Part shown: positions 10,341 through 19,556 of the stretch, piece after piece
How positions within the stretch are numbered: the first letter of the stretch is position 1
Layout: each line of letters opens with the position of its first letter
Assembly (NCBI GenBank): GCA_027488845.1
Contig: JAIYBC010000060.1
Location: 186,001 to 250,000 of the forward strand
DNA: 64,000 bases
Reading direction: 5' to 3'
From: Verrucomicrobiales bacterium
GTDB taxonomy: Bacteria; Verrucomicrobiota; Verrucomicrobiia; Limisphaerales; UBA9464
Translations under genes and position numbers: made by a program
The notes under the pieces: model-generated
The model's input: only the letters and a program-made list of their open reading frames with translations
The model's database searches: none
Told to the model about the DNA's origin: nothing

Positions 10341-10766
10341 TCAGGCGAGGGAGATGACCCCGGCCTTGGCGTTGAAGATCCGGCGGTTCCCGTAGACCAG
10401 GGTGCTCAGGGAGTTGAGCGGGTCGGCCGCGTTGAAGACGTATCCGCCGGCCACGACCGCCTCGAGGAGGTCCTTCCGGCTGAGGCTCTTCTTCTCCTTG
10501 AGGACCGCGATCACGGCGTCCTTCAGCGAGACCGCGTTCGCCGCACGTTTGCGGCGTCCGCGAGCCGGCTTCGGCGCCTTGGCCGAAGAGGCGGGCTTGG
10601 ACGGCCTCCCGCGACGGCGCGGAGACGTCTTTGCTCCCTCCACCAAGGCCGGTGCGGCCACCCCGAGCGCCTCGTTGATCTCGGCAAGACGGGATTCGAG
10701 TTCCACCTTCTCCTTCAGCAGTCCGTCCCGAAGGAGCACGAATTTCTTCAGTGTGTCCGACCTCAT
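10341..10766 (-). CDS. small basic DNA-binding-like protein: coiled coil, AT-hook-like linker, HARE-HTH-like C-terminus
   Basis: MRSDTLKKFVLLRDGLLKEKVELESRLAEINEAL...SPRRRGRPSKP...LSRKDLLEAVVAGGYVFNAADPLNSLSTLVYGNRRIFNAKAGVISLA. Confidence 0.65.
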   Translation of the reverse strand: MRSDTLKKFVLLRDGLLKEKVELESRLAEINEALGVAAPALVEGAKTSPRRRGRPSKPASSAKAPKPARGRRKRAANAVSLKDAVIAVLKEKKSLSRKDLLEAVVAGGYVFNAADPLNSLSTLVYGNRRIFNAKAGVISLA

Positions 10767-10891
10767 GACGCTGCGGTTCATATGGAAAGGACCGCAATCC
10801 CACAAGCGCGTGTTCCCCTTCGACGGCTCAGGATTCGACCGGGACCATTTCCGCTCGCGCCGCCCCGCGGATCGTCCTCACGCTTCGATCC

Positions 10892-11566
10892 ATGGGACCG
10901 CTTCTCATGGTGACGGGCACGGGCACGGATGTCGGCAAGACGGTGTTCTCGGTCCACCTGGTCCGACGCGCGGTGCGTCTCGGATTGCGCCTCGCGGTGT
11001 TCAAGCCGTTCTGCAGCGGAGGCCGTGGGGATGCCCAGGCCCTCCGGGAGGCCGCGGGCGGTGCGACCCCGCTCGACGTCATGAACCCCTGGCATTTCCG
11101 GCCGCCAATCGCCCCGGCGATCGCGGCGGCCGCCGCCGGACGGCACATCCGGATCGCCGAGGTCGTGAAGCATGTCCGGGAACATGCGTCGGACGCCGAC
11201 CTCGTGGTGGTGGAGGGCGCCGGTGGATTGCTGAGCCCATTGGCCGCCGACGGCGACGCCCCGGCCCTGGTCCGCAGGCTCGGCGCCGTCGCGGTCGTCG
11301 TGGCCGTGGACCGTCTCGGCGTCCTCCACGACGTGCGGGCCACGCTGGCGTCCCTGCCTGCGGGGGACGCCTCCAACGCCCGGCTCGTGCTGATGGATCC
11401 CGCCCGGCGCGACGCCTCCTGCCGCCACAACCGCGCCTACCTGGAGCGCCTTCTCGGTCCGGACCGCGTCTTCCGGTTTCCCCGGTTGAACGCACGGCAT
11501 CTCCGGGAAGGCGTCCACCCGAAGGCCGAGCCGGAGATCGACCGCCTGCTCGCCGGACTCGGCTGA
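10892..11566 (+). CDS. bioD: dethiobiotin synthase
   Basis: MVTGTGTDVGKTVFS P-loop; VVEGAGGLLSPL. Confidence 0.9.
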   Translation: MGPLLMVTGTGTDVGKTVFSVHLVRRAVRLGLRLAVFKPFCSGGRGDAQALREAAGGATPLDVMNPWHFRPPIAPAIAAAAAGRHIRIAEVVKHVREHASDADLVVVEGAGGLLSPLAADGDAPALVRRLGAVAVVVAVDRLGVLHDVRATLASLPAGDASNARLVLMDPARRDASCRHNRAYLERLLGPDRVFRFPRLNARHLREGVHPKAEPEIDRLLAGLG

Positions 11567-11651
11567 TCCGGCGGAAGCGAGGTCGCGCCGTGCGGTCGAA
11601 CTCCCGGTTGCGCACGCCATGGGCCGTTCGCTAGGTTCGCCGGACGACTTT

Positions 11652-13025
11652 ATGACGCTGACTGAAAAGCTGCTCGCCCGCGCCGCCGGCAAGGCCCGTG
11701 TCACGGCCGGCGAGAACATCTGGGTGAACGCCGACGTGTTGATGACCCACGACGTGTGCGGTCCGGGGACCATCGGCGTGTTCAAGCGGGAGTTCGGCAA
11801 GGACGCGAAGGTGTGGGACCGCAACCGCGTGGTCATCATCCCCGACCACTACATCTTCACCGCCGACTCCAAGTCGAACCGCAACGTGGACATCCTCCGC
11901 GACTTCGTGCGCGAGCAGGGCATCACCTACTTCTACGACGTCATCGACGACCCGGCCGGTTCCTGGAAGTTCGACACCACGAAGGGCCTGCTGAAGCGCC
12001 AGTACGGTTCGCAGTACGCGGGCGTCTGCCACGCCGCGCTCCCCCAGAAGGGCCACACCCGCCCGGGCGAGGTGCTGTTCGGCACCGATTCCCACACCTG
12101 CATGGCCGGCGCCTTCAACCAGTTCGCGACGGGCATCGGCAACACCGACGCCGGCTTCGTGCTCGGCACCGGCAAGCTGCTGATCAAGGTGCCCGAGACC
12201 ATGCGCTTCCGCCTCGAGGGCCGGCTCCAGCCCGGCGTGATGGCGAAGGACGTGATCCTGCACATCATCGGCGAGATCGGCTTCGACGGCGCGACCTACC
12301 GGGCGATGCAGTTCGACGGCTCGGGCATCGCGACGCTGTCGATGGACGACCGCATGACCATCGCCAACATGGCGATCGAGGCCGGCGGCAAGAACGGCAT
12401 CTTCCCGTTCGACTCCCGCACCGCGGAGTACGTCGACTCCCGCATCCGCCTCAACGGCACCTTCCAGAACTACGAGCCGGTCGAGGCCGACGCCGACCAG
12501 ACCTTCAGCCATGAACTCACGGTCGACCTCTCCAAGTTGGAGCCGACCGTCGCCTGCCATCCCGATCCGGGACAGCGCAAGTCGGCCAAGGAACTCGAGC
12601 ACGTGAAGCTCGACCGCGCCTACGTCGGCTCCTGCACCGGCGGCAAGACCAGCGACTTCATCGAGTTCGCCCGCATCCTCCGCGGACGCCGCGTGGCCAT
12701 CGACACCTTCGGCGTGCCCGCGACCCCGGAGATCGTCCACGACCTGCAGAACACCCGCTGGGGAGGCCAGACGATCTGGGACATCCTGCTCTCCGCCGGC
12801 GTGCAGATGACCGAGAACGCCGGCTGCTCCGCCTGCCTCGGCGGACCGGTCGACACCTTCGGCCGCATGAACTCGCCGATGAAGTGCATCAGCGCGACCA
12901 ACCGGAACTTCCCGGGCCGCATGGGACACAAGGACAGCCAGGTGTTCCTGGCCTCGCCGGCCACCGTCGCCGCCAGCGCCCTCGCCGGCCGCGTCGCCGA
13001 TCCCCGCGAATACGTCACGAACTGA
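11652..13025 (+). CDS. leuC: 3-isopropylmalate dehydratase large subunit / homoaconitase family
   Basis: MTLTEKLLARAAGK; GTDSHTCMAGAFNQFATGIGNTD; YVGSCTGGKTSDF; NAGCSACLGG. Confidence 0.9.
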   Translation: MTLTEKLLARAAGKARVTAGENIWVNADVLMTHDVCGPGTIGVFKREFGKDAKVWDRNRVVIIPDHYIFTADSKSNRNVDILRDFVREQGITYFYDVIDDPAGSWKFDTTKGLLKRQYGSQYAGVCHAALPQKGHTRPGEVLFGTDSHTCMAGAFNQFATGIGNTDAGFVLGTGKLLIKVPETMRFRLEGRLQPGVMAKDVILHIIGEIGFDGATYRAMQFDGSGIATLSMDDRMTIANMAIEAGGKNGIFPFDSRTAEYVDSRIRLNGTFQNYEPVEADADQTFSHELTVDLSKLEPTVACHPDPGQRKSAKELEHVKLDRAYVGSCTGGKTSDFIEFARILRGRRVAIDTFGVPATPEIVHDLQNTRWGGQTIWDILLSAGVQMTENAGCSACLGGPVDTFGRMNSPMKCISATNRNFPGRMGHKDSQVFLASPATVAASALAGRVADPREYVTN

Positions 13026-13038
13026 ACCCACGGAACAG

Positions 13039-13088
13039 GGCCCGCCGCGTCCGGATCACCCGATCCGGCTTCGGCGGGCCTTTTCCTT
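13039..13088 (+). terminator. Rho-independent terminator downstream of leuC
   Basis: GGCCCGCCGcgTCCGGATCacccGATCCGGcttCGGCGGGCC followed by TTTTCCTTT. Confidence 0.85.
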
Positions 13089-13132
13089 TCCAGGGCCCGG
13101 TTCGAAAGACTCGGACCCCGTCGCGACCCACC

Positions 13133-15724
13133 TCACGCCGCAACCGGCTGCCCCAGGACGGAGCGGACCGCCCTGCCCAGCTCGCCGATGCCATAGGGCT
13201 TGCCGAGCATCGCCGCAAAATGACGCTCCGCGCCGTCCGCCAACTCGCCGCGGGCGGCGTATCCGCTGGCCAACACCACCGGCAGACCGGGCGCGATCCG
13301 ACGGACTTCCGCCGCCAGCTCCGCGCCGCTCAGATGGGGCATCGTCAGGTCGGTCAGGACCAGGTCGAAGCCGGTCGGCCCGGCCTTCAGCCGCTCCAGC
13401 GCCAGCACCGGATCCAGGTAGGCCTCGACACGGTACCCGAGCCGTTCCAAGGCGGTCTGGGAGAAGTTGAGGACACCCTCCTCGTCGTCCACGAGCAGGA
13501 TGCGCTCCTCGCAGCCGGCCGGGGTCTCCGAGGAACCGTCCGGTTCCTGTTCCGGGACCGCTTCGGGACCGACGGGGAACTCGATCTCCATGCGCGTGCC
13601 CTCGCCCGGTGAACTCACGATGCGCACCGCGCCCCCATGGGCGGCAACGATGCCGTGAACCACCGCCAGTCCCAACCCGGTGCCCTTGCCGGGAGGCTTG
13701 GTGGTGAAGAAGGGCTCGAACAGCCGACGCAACACCTCCGGGCTCATGCCGCAGCCGTTGTCCTCCACCGTCAACCGCACCGCCGGTCCCTCGGGAAGGC
13801 TTCCGAGGAGATACGGTTGGGACGGATCGGCGAGGACCGTCTGCACCCCGATCCGCAGGACCCCATCCGGCCGTTCTTCCATCGCGTGCGCCGCGTTCGT
13901 CATGAGGTTCATCAGCAGCTGGCGCAGCTGCGCCGGGTCGCCGAGCACGCACGCCTCGTCGGACGCCACCTCGATCCGCACGTCGAGTCCGGGCGCAAGG
14001 CTCACGCGCACCAGCTGCAACACGTCGCCGACCACCTGGGTGAGCCGGACCGGCACCTGGGTCATCGACTGCGGCCGGCTGAACACCAGGATCCGCGACA
14101 CCACCTCGGCACCGCGACGGGCCGCGGCGACGATGTCCTCCAGGCGTCGGCGGTTCTCCTGCCCGTGGACGTCCCCCTTCAGCAGCTCCGAGTTGCCGAG
14201 GATCATCGCCAGCACGTTGTTGAAGTCGTGGGCCACGCCACCGGCCAGCGTCCCGAGGGACTCCATCTTCTGGGACTGCCGCAGCTGGGCCTCCAGCAGT
14301 TCGCGTCTCTGCGCCGACTCGCGCTCCGCGGTGATGTCCGCGAACGAGACGATCCGCGAACCGGCGAGACGTCCGGAGGAGGACTGGAGCCGCCGCACGT
14401 GGCCGGAAAGCCAGACGGTCCGGCCGTCGGCCCGGACCAGGCCCATCCGCCAGTCCTGGGCTCCGCCGTCCTCGCGGAGCGCCGCGCAGAGGGGACTTGC
14501 GGTCCAGGGGACCTCGACGCCGGCGTCGTCCTGCAGTCGGACACCCCAGTCGCCGAAGCCGGTGCCGACCATGTGGTGGACTGCGATGCCGGTGATCCGC
14601 GCCGCCCCGTCGTTGGCGCTGAGCACCCGGCCCTCGGGATCGAGGACCAGCACGCCCTCGGCGAGGGCGGAGAGCACCAGGCGGTGTTGCTCCTCGCTCT
14701 CCGCAAGAAGCCGCGAGGTCAGCCTTTCCAGGGTCACGTCCTGCACCAGCGAGGTCACGCCGACGACCCGCCCCTCCGGGCTCACCAGCGGCGTGTGGTG
14801 CCAACGGCACTCGATGTTCCGGCCGTCGCGGGTGAGGTTCTGCTCCACCGATTCACGGCGGTCGGGGTTCTCGACCACACCCCGCCAACGCCGGTCCAGG
14901 GTGCGGCGCGCGGCGGACGGATGGAGGAACTCGGCGGTCCGGCCCAACGCCTCGGCCGGACTCCAGCCGAAGAGCCGCTCCGCCGCCGGGTTCCACGCCG
15001 AAACCTCGAAGCGCTCGTTCCACTCGACCACCCCCAGCGGCGTGTTCTGCACGTGGATGCGCTGGCGCAGGATGGCCTCGCGGGCCGCCGCCTCGATGCG
15101 CTTCCGGGCGGTGATGTCCCGGGCGATGCACTGGATCTCCGGCGGACCGCCGTCCAATCCGCAGGCCCGCACCACCACGTCGAGATCGAGCTGCTGTCCA
15201 TCCGGCCGCGGCAGACGCACCTCGAACGGCGCCGGCTCGCCGCCGCGCAGCACCTCGCCCACGGCGGCCTCGAACGGCGCCCGATCCGCGGTGTTCCAGT
15301 GCGCGGCAAGGGAACGCCCGATCGCTTCGCCGTCCGCACCCTCGATCCACTGCTTCCCCGCGCGGTTCAGGGACGTGATCCGTCCCGCCGCATCGAGCGT
15401 GGCGATGAGGTCGGCCGCGTTCTCGGTCAGCTTGGTGTACCGGCGCTCCATCGTCCGCTCGCGCTCCAGGCGCACACTCAGGCGCGCCTCCTCCCGGAGC
15501 CGACGACGCCACCGGACCACCGCCCCGAGCGCCGTCATCGCGGCCACGAACCCGACCAACACCCAGGCTTCCATGGCCGATCCCTTGGCCAAGGTCGGAT
15601 CCGCCGCCGCGGCTGAAACCGAAGTGGCAACCAGCCACCACGGCGACGTCCACGCGGCCCGACGCAACCCGCTCCCGGGAGAAACCCGGGGCGGAGTCGG
15701 ACTCGGCTGGCGCGCGGAACCCAT
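13133..15724 (-). CDS. multi-PAS hybrid sensor histidine kinase with C-terminal receiver domain
   Basis: Several PAS repeats; GVAHDFNNVLAMILGNSELL (HisKA); DNGCGMSPEVLRRLFEPFFTTK; ILLVDDEEGVLN...VLTDLTMPHLSG receiver. Confidence 0.92.
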   Translation of the reverse strand: MGSARQPSPTPPRVSPGSGLRRAAWTSPWWLVATSVSAAAADPTLAKGSAMEAWVLVGFVAAMTALGAVVRWRRRLREEARLSVRLERERTMERRYTKLTENAADLIATLDAAGRITSLNRAGKQWIEGADGEAIGRSLAAHWNTADRAPFEAAVGEVLRGGEPAPFEVRLPRPDGQQLDLDVVVRACGLDGGPPEIQCIARDITARKRIEAAAREAILRQRIHVQNTPLGVVEWNERFEVSAWNPAAERLFGWSPAEALGRTAEFLHPSAARRTLDRRWRGVVENPDRRESVEQNLTRDGRNIECRWHHTPLVSPEGRVVGVTSLVQDVTLERLTSRLLAESEEQHRLVLSALAEGVLVLDPEGRVLSANDGAARITGIAVHHMVGTGFGDWGVRLQDDAGVEVPWTASPLCAALREDGGAQDWRMGLVRADGRTVWLSGHVRRLQSSSGRLAGSRIVSFADITAERESAQRRELLEAQLRQSQKMESLGTLAGGVAHDFNNVLAMILGNSELLKGDVHGQENRRRLEDIVAAARRGAEVVSRILVFSRPQSMTQVPVRLTQVVGDVLQLVRVSLAPGLDVRIEVASDEACVLGDPAQLRQLLMNLMTNAAHAMEERPDGVLRIGVQTVLADPSQPYLLGSLPEGPAVRLTVEDNGCGMSPEVLRRLFEPFFTTKPPGKGTGLGLAVVHGIVAAHGGAVRIVSSPGEGTRMEIEFPVGPEAVPEQEPDGSSETPAGCEERILLVDDEEGVLNFSQTALERLGYRVEAYLDPVLALERLKAGPTGFDLVLTDLTMPHLSGAELAAEVRRIAPGLPVVLASGYAARGELADGAERHFAAMLGKPYGIGELGRAVRSVLGQPVAA

Positions 15725-15852
15725 CGCTTCGCTGCATCGGCAGGTTCCGCCCCAAACCCAAGGAACGAAGTGGCGGGCCGCACGGCCGGACGCCACCGGG
15801 CCGGGTCCGTTGCGGCCTTGATTCGCGCGGCCCGACGTCGAGGCTCGCCGCC

Positions 15853-16518
15853 ATGCATCTGCCCCCAAGGGTGAAGGTCTGCTGCATCGCGTCCGTGGAG
15901 GAAGCCCGTCTCGCAGCCCAGGCCGGAGCCGACGTCCTCGGCCTCGTCTCCGCCATGCCCAGCGGCCCCGGGCCGATCCCGGAGTCCGACATCGCCGTGA
16001 TCGCCGACGCCTTGCGCGGTCACCGTGAGACCTGGCTCCTGACCTGCCTGCGTTCACCGGCGGAGATCGCCGACCAATGGCGCCGCTGCCGCACCACCGG
16101 CGTACAGCTCACCGACACCGTCGACGGAGGCGGAATCCGGGAGCTGCGCCGACTCCTGCCCGCCACGGTCCTGATCCAGGTGATCCACGTCACCGGACCG
16201 GAAAGCGTCGCGGAATCCCTGGCGGCCGCCGAATGGGCCGACGTTCTGCTGCTCGACTCCGGCAATCCGTCGCTGACGGTCAAGGAACTCGGCGGCACCG
16301 GCCGTGTCCACGACTGGTCGGTGAGCGCGGAGATCGTTCGCCGGAGCCCGCGTCCGGTGTTCCTCGCCGGCGGCCTGCGCGGCTCGAATGCCGCCGAGGC
16401 CCTCCGCGCCGTGGCACCGGCCGGGCTGGATCTCTGCTCCGGCGTCCGGACCGACGGCCGGCTCGACCCCGCGAAGCTCGCCGCCTTCATGCACGCGGTC
16501 CGGGGAGGCGCCCGATGA
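15853..16518 (+). CDS. trpF: phosphoribosylanthranilate isomerase-like protein
   Basis: VKVCCIASVEEARLAAQAGADVLGLV...DVLLLDSG...PVFLAGGLRGSNAAEAL...LDLCSGV. Confidence 0.8.
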   Translation: MHLPPRVKVCCIASVEEARLAAQAGADVLGLVSAMPSGPGPIPESDIAVIADALRGHRETWLLTCLRSPAEIADQWRRCRTTGVQLTDTVDGGGIRELRRLLPATVLIQVIHVTGPESVAESLAAAEWADVLLLDSGNPSLTVKELGGTGRVHDWSVSAEIVRRSPRPVFLAGGLRGSNAAEALRAVAPAGLDLCSGVRTDGRLDPAKLAAFMHAVRGGAR

Positions 16519-17777
16519 ACCCGGCGACGGCGTCGACCCCGGCGCCCGAAGGGTTCCGCCTGCGGGCCGCCACCCACGCCGACGGACCGGAGGTCCAACG
16601 GCTGATCTTCGGCGTCCTGCGCGAGTTCGGCCTCTGCCCGGAGCCGGCGGCGACCGACGCCGACCTGCTCGACATCGAGGTCGCCTACGGGAGCCGTGGC
16701 GGATGGTTCATGGTCCTCGAGGAGGAGTCCACCGGCTCCCTCGTGGGCTCGGTCGCCCTGCTGCCCCGGTCAGCCTCGGAGGTGGAACTCCGGAAGATGT
16801 ACCTGTCGCCGGCCCATCGCGGCCGCGGGCTCGGACGCTTCCTGCTCGGAACCGCCCTCGACGAGGCCCGCCGTCGCGGTTTCCACCGGATGGTGCTCGA
16901 GACCGCCGCGGCCCTCGAACGGGCGGTCCGCCTCTACGAATCCGCCGGCTTCCGGCGCTCCGACGCCGCGCCGCACGCCTGCCGGTGCGAGATCGTGATG
17001 TCCCTCGACCTCCAGGACGCCTCCCTGGAAGACCTCGGACGGCGATCGATGGAAACCCACTACGAACGCCTGCTCGGCCCGATCTACGGCTGGATGGTCG
17101 GCGACTTCGAGGCGGCCGTCGAAAGGGCGACCCGGTCCTTCCAGGAACTCCGGATCGGAATGCCGGGACCCGGGGGACCGGACACCGTCTTCGACCTCGG
17201 CTGCGGCCACGGCGTCCATTCGGTGGCGCTCGCGCGGATGGGCTGCCCGGTGACCGCCGTGGACCTCTCGGACGCGCTGCTGCGGGAGGTCTCGGAAAGG
17301 AGCCGCGGACTGCCGGTCCGGACGGTGCGTTCGGACCTCGTCGGCTTCCTCGCTTCGGCCAGCGGACAACCGGCGGGGATCGTGTGCCTCGGGGACACCC
17401 TGCCTCACCTGCCCTCGGTGGCCGAGGTGCGCCGGATGCTGGACCGCGCGGCGGCGCTGCTGGGGTCCGGCGGTTTCCTGGTGTTGGGATTCCGGGACTA
17501 CTCCGGGACGCCGCCGGAAGGCGATGCGCGGTTCATCCCGGTCCGTTCCGACGCGGACCGCATCCACACCTGCTTCCTCGAATACCTTGGGACGACGGTG
17601 CGCGTGCACGACCTCGTCCACACCCGCGGACCGGACGGCTGGACGCTCCAGGTGGGATCGTACACGAAGCTGCGCCTGGATCCGGCGGAGGTCTCCGGCT
17701 GGATGCGGTCGGCGGGATTCGCGGTCGAGGATGCGGGCGCGGCGCGCGGGATGCGGACGCTGGTGGGGAGACGCTGA
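16515..17777 (+). CDS. GNAT N-acetyltransferase fused to class I SAM-dependent methyltransferase
   Basis: GNAT: ELRKMYLSPAHRGRGLGRFLLGTALDEAR; MTase: TVFDLGCGHGVHSVALARMGCPVTAVDLSDALL; ATGA overlap with trpF. Confidence 0.85.
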   Translation: MNPATASTPAPEGFRLRAATHADGPEVQRLIFGVLREFGLCPEPAATDADLLDIEVAYGSRGGWFMVLEEESTGSLVGSVALLPRSASEVELRKMYLSPAHRGRGLGRFLLGTALDEARRRGFHRMVLETAAALERAVRLYESAGFRRSDAAPHACRCEIVMSLDLQDASLEDLGRRSMETHYERLLGPIYGWMVGDFEAAVERATRSFQELRIGMPGPGGPDTVFDLGCGHGVHSVALARMGCPVTAVDLSDALLREVSERSRGLPVRTVRSDLVGFLASASGQPAGIVCLGDTLPHLPSVAEVRRMLDRAAALLGSGGFLVLGFRDYSGTPPEGDARFIPVRSDADRIHTCFLEYLGTTVRVHDLVHTRGPDGWTLQVGSYTKLRLDPAEVSGWMRSAGFAVEDAGAARGMRTLVGRR

Positions 17778-17784
17778 AAAGACG

Positions 17785-17815
17785 GACGCCCCGCGACCTT
17801 GCGGTGCGGGGCGTC
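17785..17815 (-). terminator. hairpin between convergent genes, likely gnd terminator
   Basis: GACGCCCCGC...GCGGGGCGTC; CTTTT follows on the minus strand. Confidence 0.55.
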
Positions 17816-17861
17816 GTCGAAGCCGGCCCGCCGGCGCGGGGCCGGCGGGAAGGAACGCCGA

Positions 17862-19334
17862 TCAGGCGTTGTAGGTGCTGGAGCTGACGTTGCCGCCGCG
17901 TCCGGTCCAGTTGGTGTGGAAGAACTCGCCGCGGGGCTTGTCGACGCGCTCGTAGGTGTGGGCACCGAAGTAGTCGCGCTGCGCCTGGAGCAGGTTCGCC
18001 GGCAGCGAGGCAGAGCGGTACTGGTCGTAGAACGCCAGGGCGGTGCTGAACGCGGGGACCGGGATGCCCTTCTTGGCGGCCGAGGCCACGACATTGCGCC
18101 AGCCCTTCTGCGACTTCTTGATCTCGCCGCGGAAGTAGTCGTCGAGGAGCAGGTTGGCCAGCTTCGGGTTCTTGTCGTAGGCCTCCTTGATCTTGCCGAG
18201 GAAGCGGGAGCGGATGATGCAGCCGCCGCGCCACATGAGGGCGATGCCGCCGTAGTTCAGCTTCCACTTGTACTCCGCCGCCGCCGCCCGCATCAGCATG
18301 TAGCCCTGGGCGTAGCTGACGATCTTCGAGGCGTAGAGCGCGCTCATGATGTCGGCGATGAAAGCCTTCTTCGCCACGGGGTTCTTGGCCGCCGACAGGG
18401 CCGGACGGGGACCCTTGAGCTTGCGCGACGCCTTCACGCGCTCGTCCTTCATCGAGCTGACGCAGCGGCTGAACACCGCCTCGGCGATGAGCGTGACCGG
18501 CTGGGCGAGGTTCGCGGAGTCGATCACGGTCCACTTGCCCGTGCCCTTCTGGCCGGCGGTGTCGAGCACCTTGTCCACCAGCGGCGAACCGTCGGTGTCC
18601 TTGAAGGCGAGGATGTCGCGGGTGATCTCGATCAGGAAGCTGTCCAGCTCGCCCTGGTTCCACTCGGCGAAGACCTGGTGCATCTCGTCGGCCCCCATCC
18701 CGAGGCCGTTCTTCATGATGTTGTACGCCTCGCAGATGAGCTGCATGTCGCCGTACTCGATGCCGTTGTGGACCATCTTGACGTAGTGGCCCGAGCCGCC
18801 GTCGCCGACCCAGTCGCAGCACGGCACGCCGCCGTCCACCTTCGCGGAGACGCCCTGGAAGATGTCCTTCACGGCCTCCCAAGCCTTCACGGAGCCGCCC
18901 GGCATGATGCTCGGTCCACGGCGCGCGCCCTCCTCGCCGCCGGACACGCCGGTGCCGATGAAGAGCAGGCCCTTGGTCTCGCAGTACTTCACCCGGCGCT
19001 CGGTGTCGCCGTAGAGCGAGTTGCCGCCGTCGATGATGATGTCGCCCGGTTCCAGGTGCGGGATCAGCTGCTCGATGAAGTCGTCCACCGCCTGGCCGGC
19101 CTTCACCAGCATCATGACGCGGCGGGGCCGCTTCAGCTTGGAGACCATCTCCGCGATCGAGTGGGCGCCCTGGATGCGGGTGCCCTTCGCCTCGTTGGCG
19201 AGGAACTCGTCCACCTTCGCGGTGGTGCGGTTGTACGCCACGACGTTGAAGCCGTGGTCGTTCATGTTGAGGATCAGGTTCTGGCCCATGACCGCGAGAC
19301 CGATCAGGGCGATGTCACCATTGGGAGTGCTCAT
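17862..19334 (-). CDS. gnd: 6-phosphogluconate dehydrogenase, decarboxylating
   Basis: MSTPNGDIALIGLAVMGQNLILNMNDHGFNVVAYNRT; GGEEGARRGPSIMPGG; C-terminal GRGGNVSSSTYNA. Confidence 0.93.
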   Translation of the reverse strand: MSTPNGDIALIGLAVMGQNLILNMNDHGFNVVAYNRTTAKVDEFLANEAKGTRIQGAHSIAEMVSKLKRPRRVMMLVKAGQAVDDFIEQLIPHLEPGDIIIDGGNSLYGDTERRVKYCETKGLLFIGTGVSGGEEGARRGPSIMPGGSVKAWEAVKDIFQGVSAKVDGGVPCCDWVGDGGSGHYVKMVHNGIEYGDMQLICEAYNIMKNGLGMGADEMHQVFAEWNQGELDSFLIEITRDILAFKDTDGSPLVDKVLDTAGQKGTGKWTVIDSANLAQPVTLIAEAVFSRCVSSMKDERVKASRKLKGPRPALSAAKNPVAKKAFIADIMSALYASKIVSYAQGYMLMRAAAAEYKWKLNYGGIALMWRGGCIIRSRFLGKIKEAYDKNPKLANLLLDDYFRGEIKKSQKGWRNVVASAAKKGIPVPAFSTALAFYDQYRSASLPANLLQAQRDYFGAHTYERVDKPRGEFFHTNWTGRGGNVSSSTYNA

Positions 19335-19418
19335 GTTCTGGTCGAAAACCGAGCCCACACCCTACCGGCGCCCCGGAATCGCGGGCGAGAGGGAATTTGG
19401 GAGCGGCGGAGGGGGTGT

Positions 19419-19500
19419 TGGCCACGGAGACACGGAGGGCACGGAGGGGGGATGGCCGTGGCTTGTTGTCCGTTGTCCGTGGCCCGTCGTTCGTTGCCGC
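19419..19500 (-). repeat. dispersed intergenic repeat, copy A (inverted relative to B and C)
   Basis: TTGGCCACGGAGACACGGAGGGCACGGAG...TTGTCCGTTGTCCGTGG; reverse complement aligns by eye with 29637-29699. Confidence 0.75.
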
Positions 19501-19556
19501 GGTCGCGAGGCTTGCCCCGGCGGATTGTGTCGGCAGTGTCCCGCGGAGGCCCGGAC

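Noticed and set aside
13637-15821. Long plus-strand ORFs (659 and 713 aa) opposite the hybrid histidine kinase
   Set aside because: Shadow ORFs; the minus frame carries HisKA/HATPase/REC motifs.
19360-19556. Small ORFs in the gnd/GYF spacer (e.g. 19331..19722)
   Set aside because: Cover the dispersed repeat and show no coding features.
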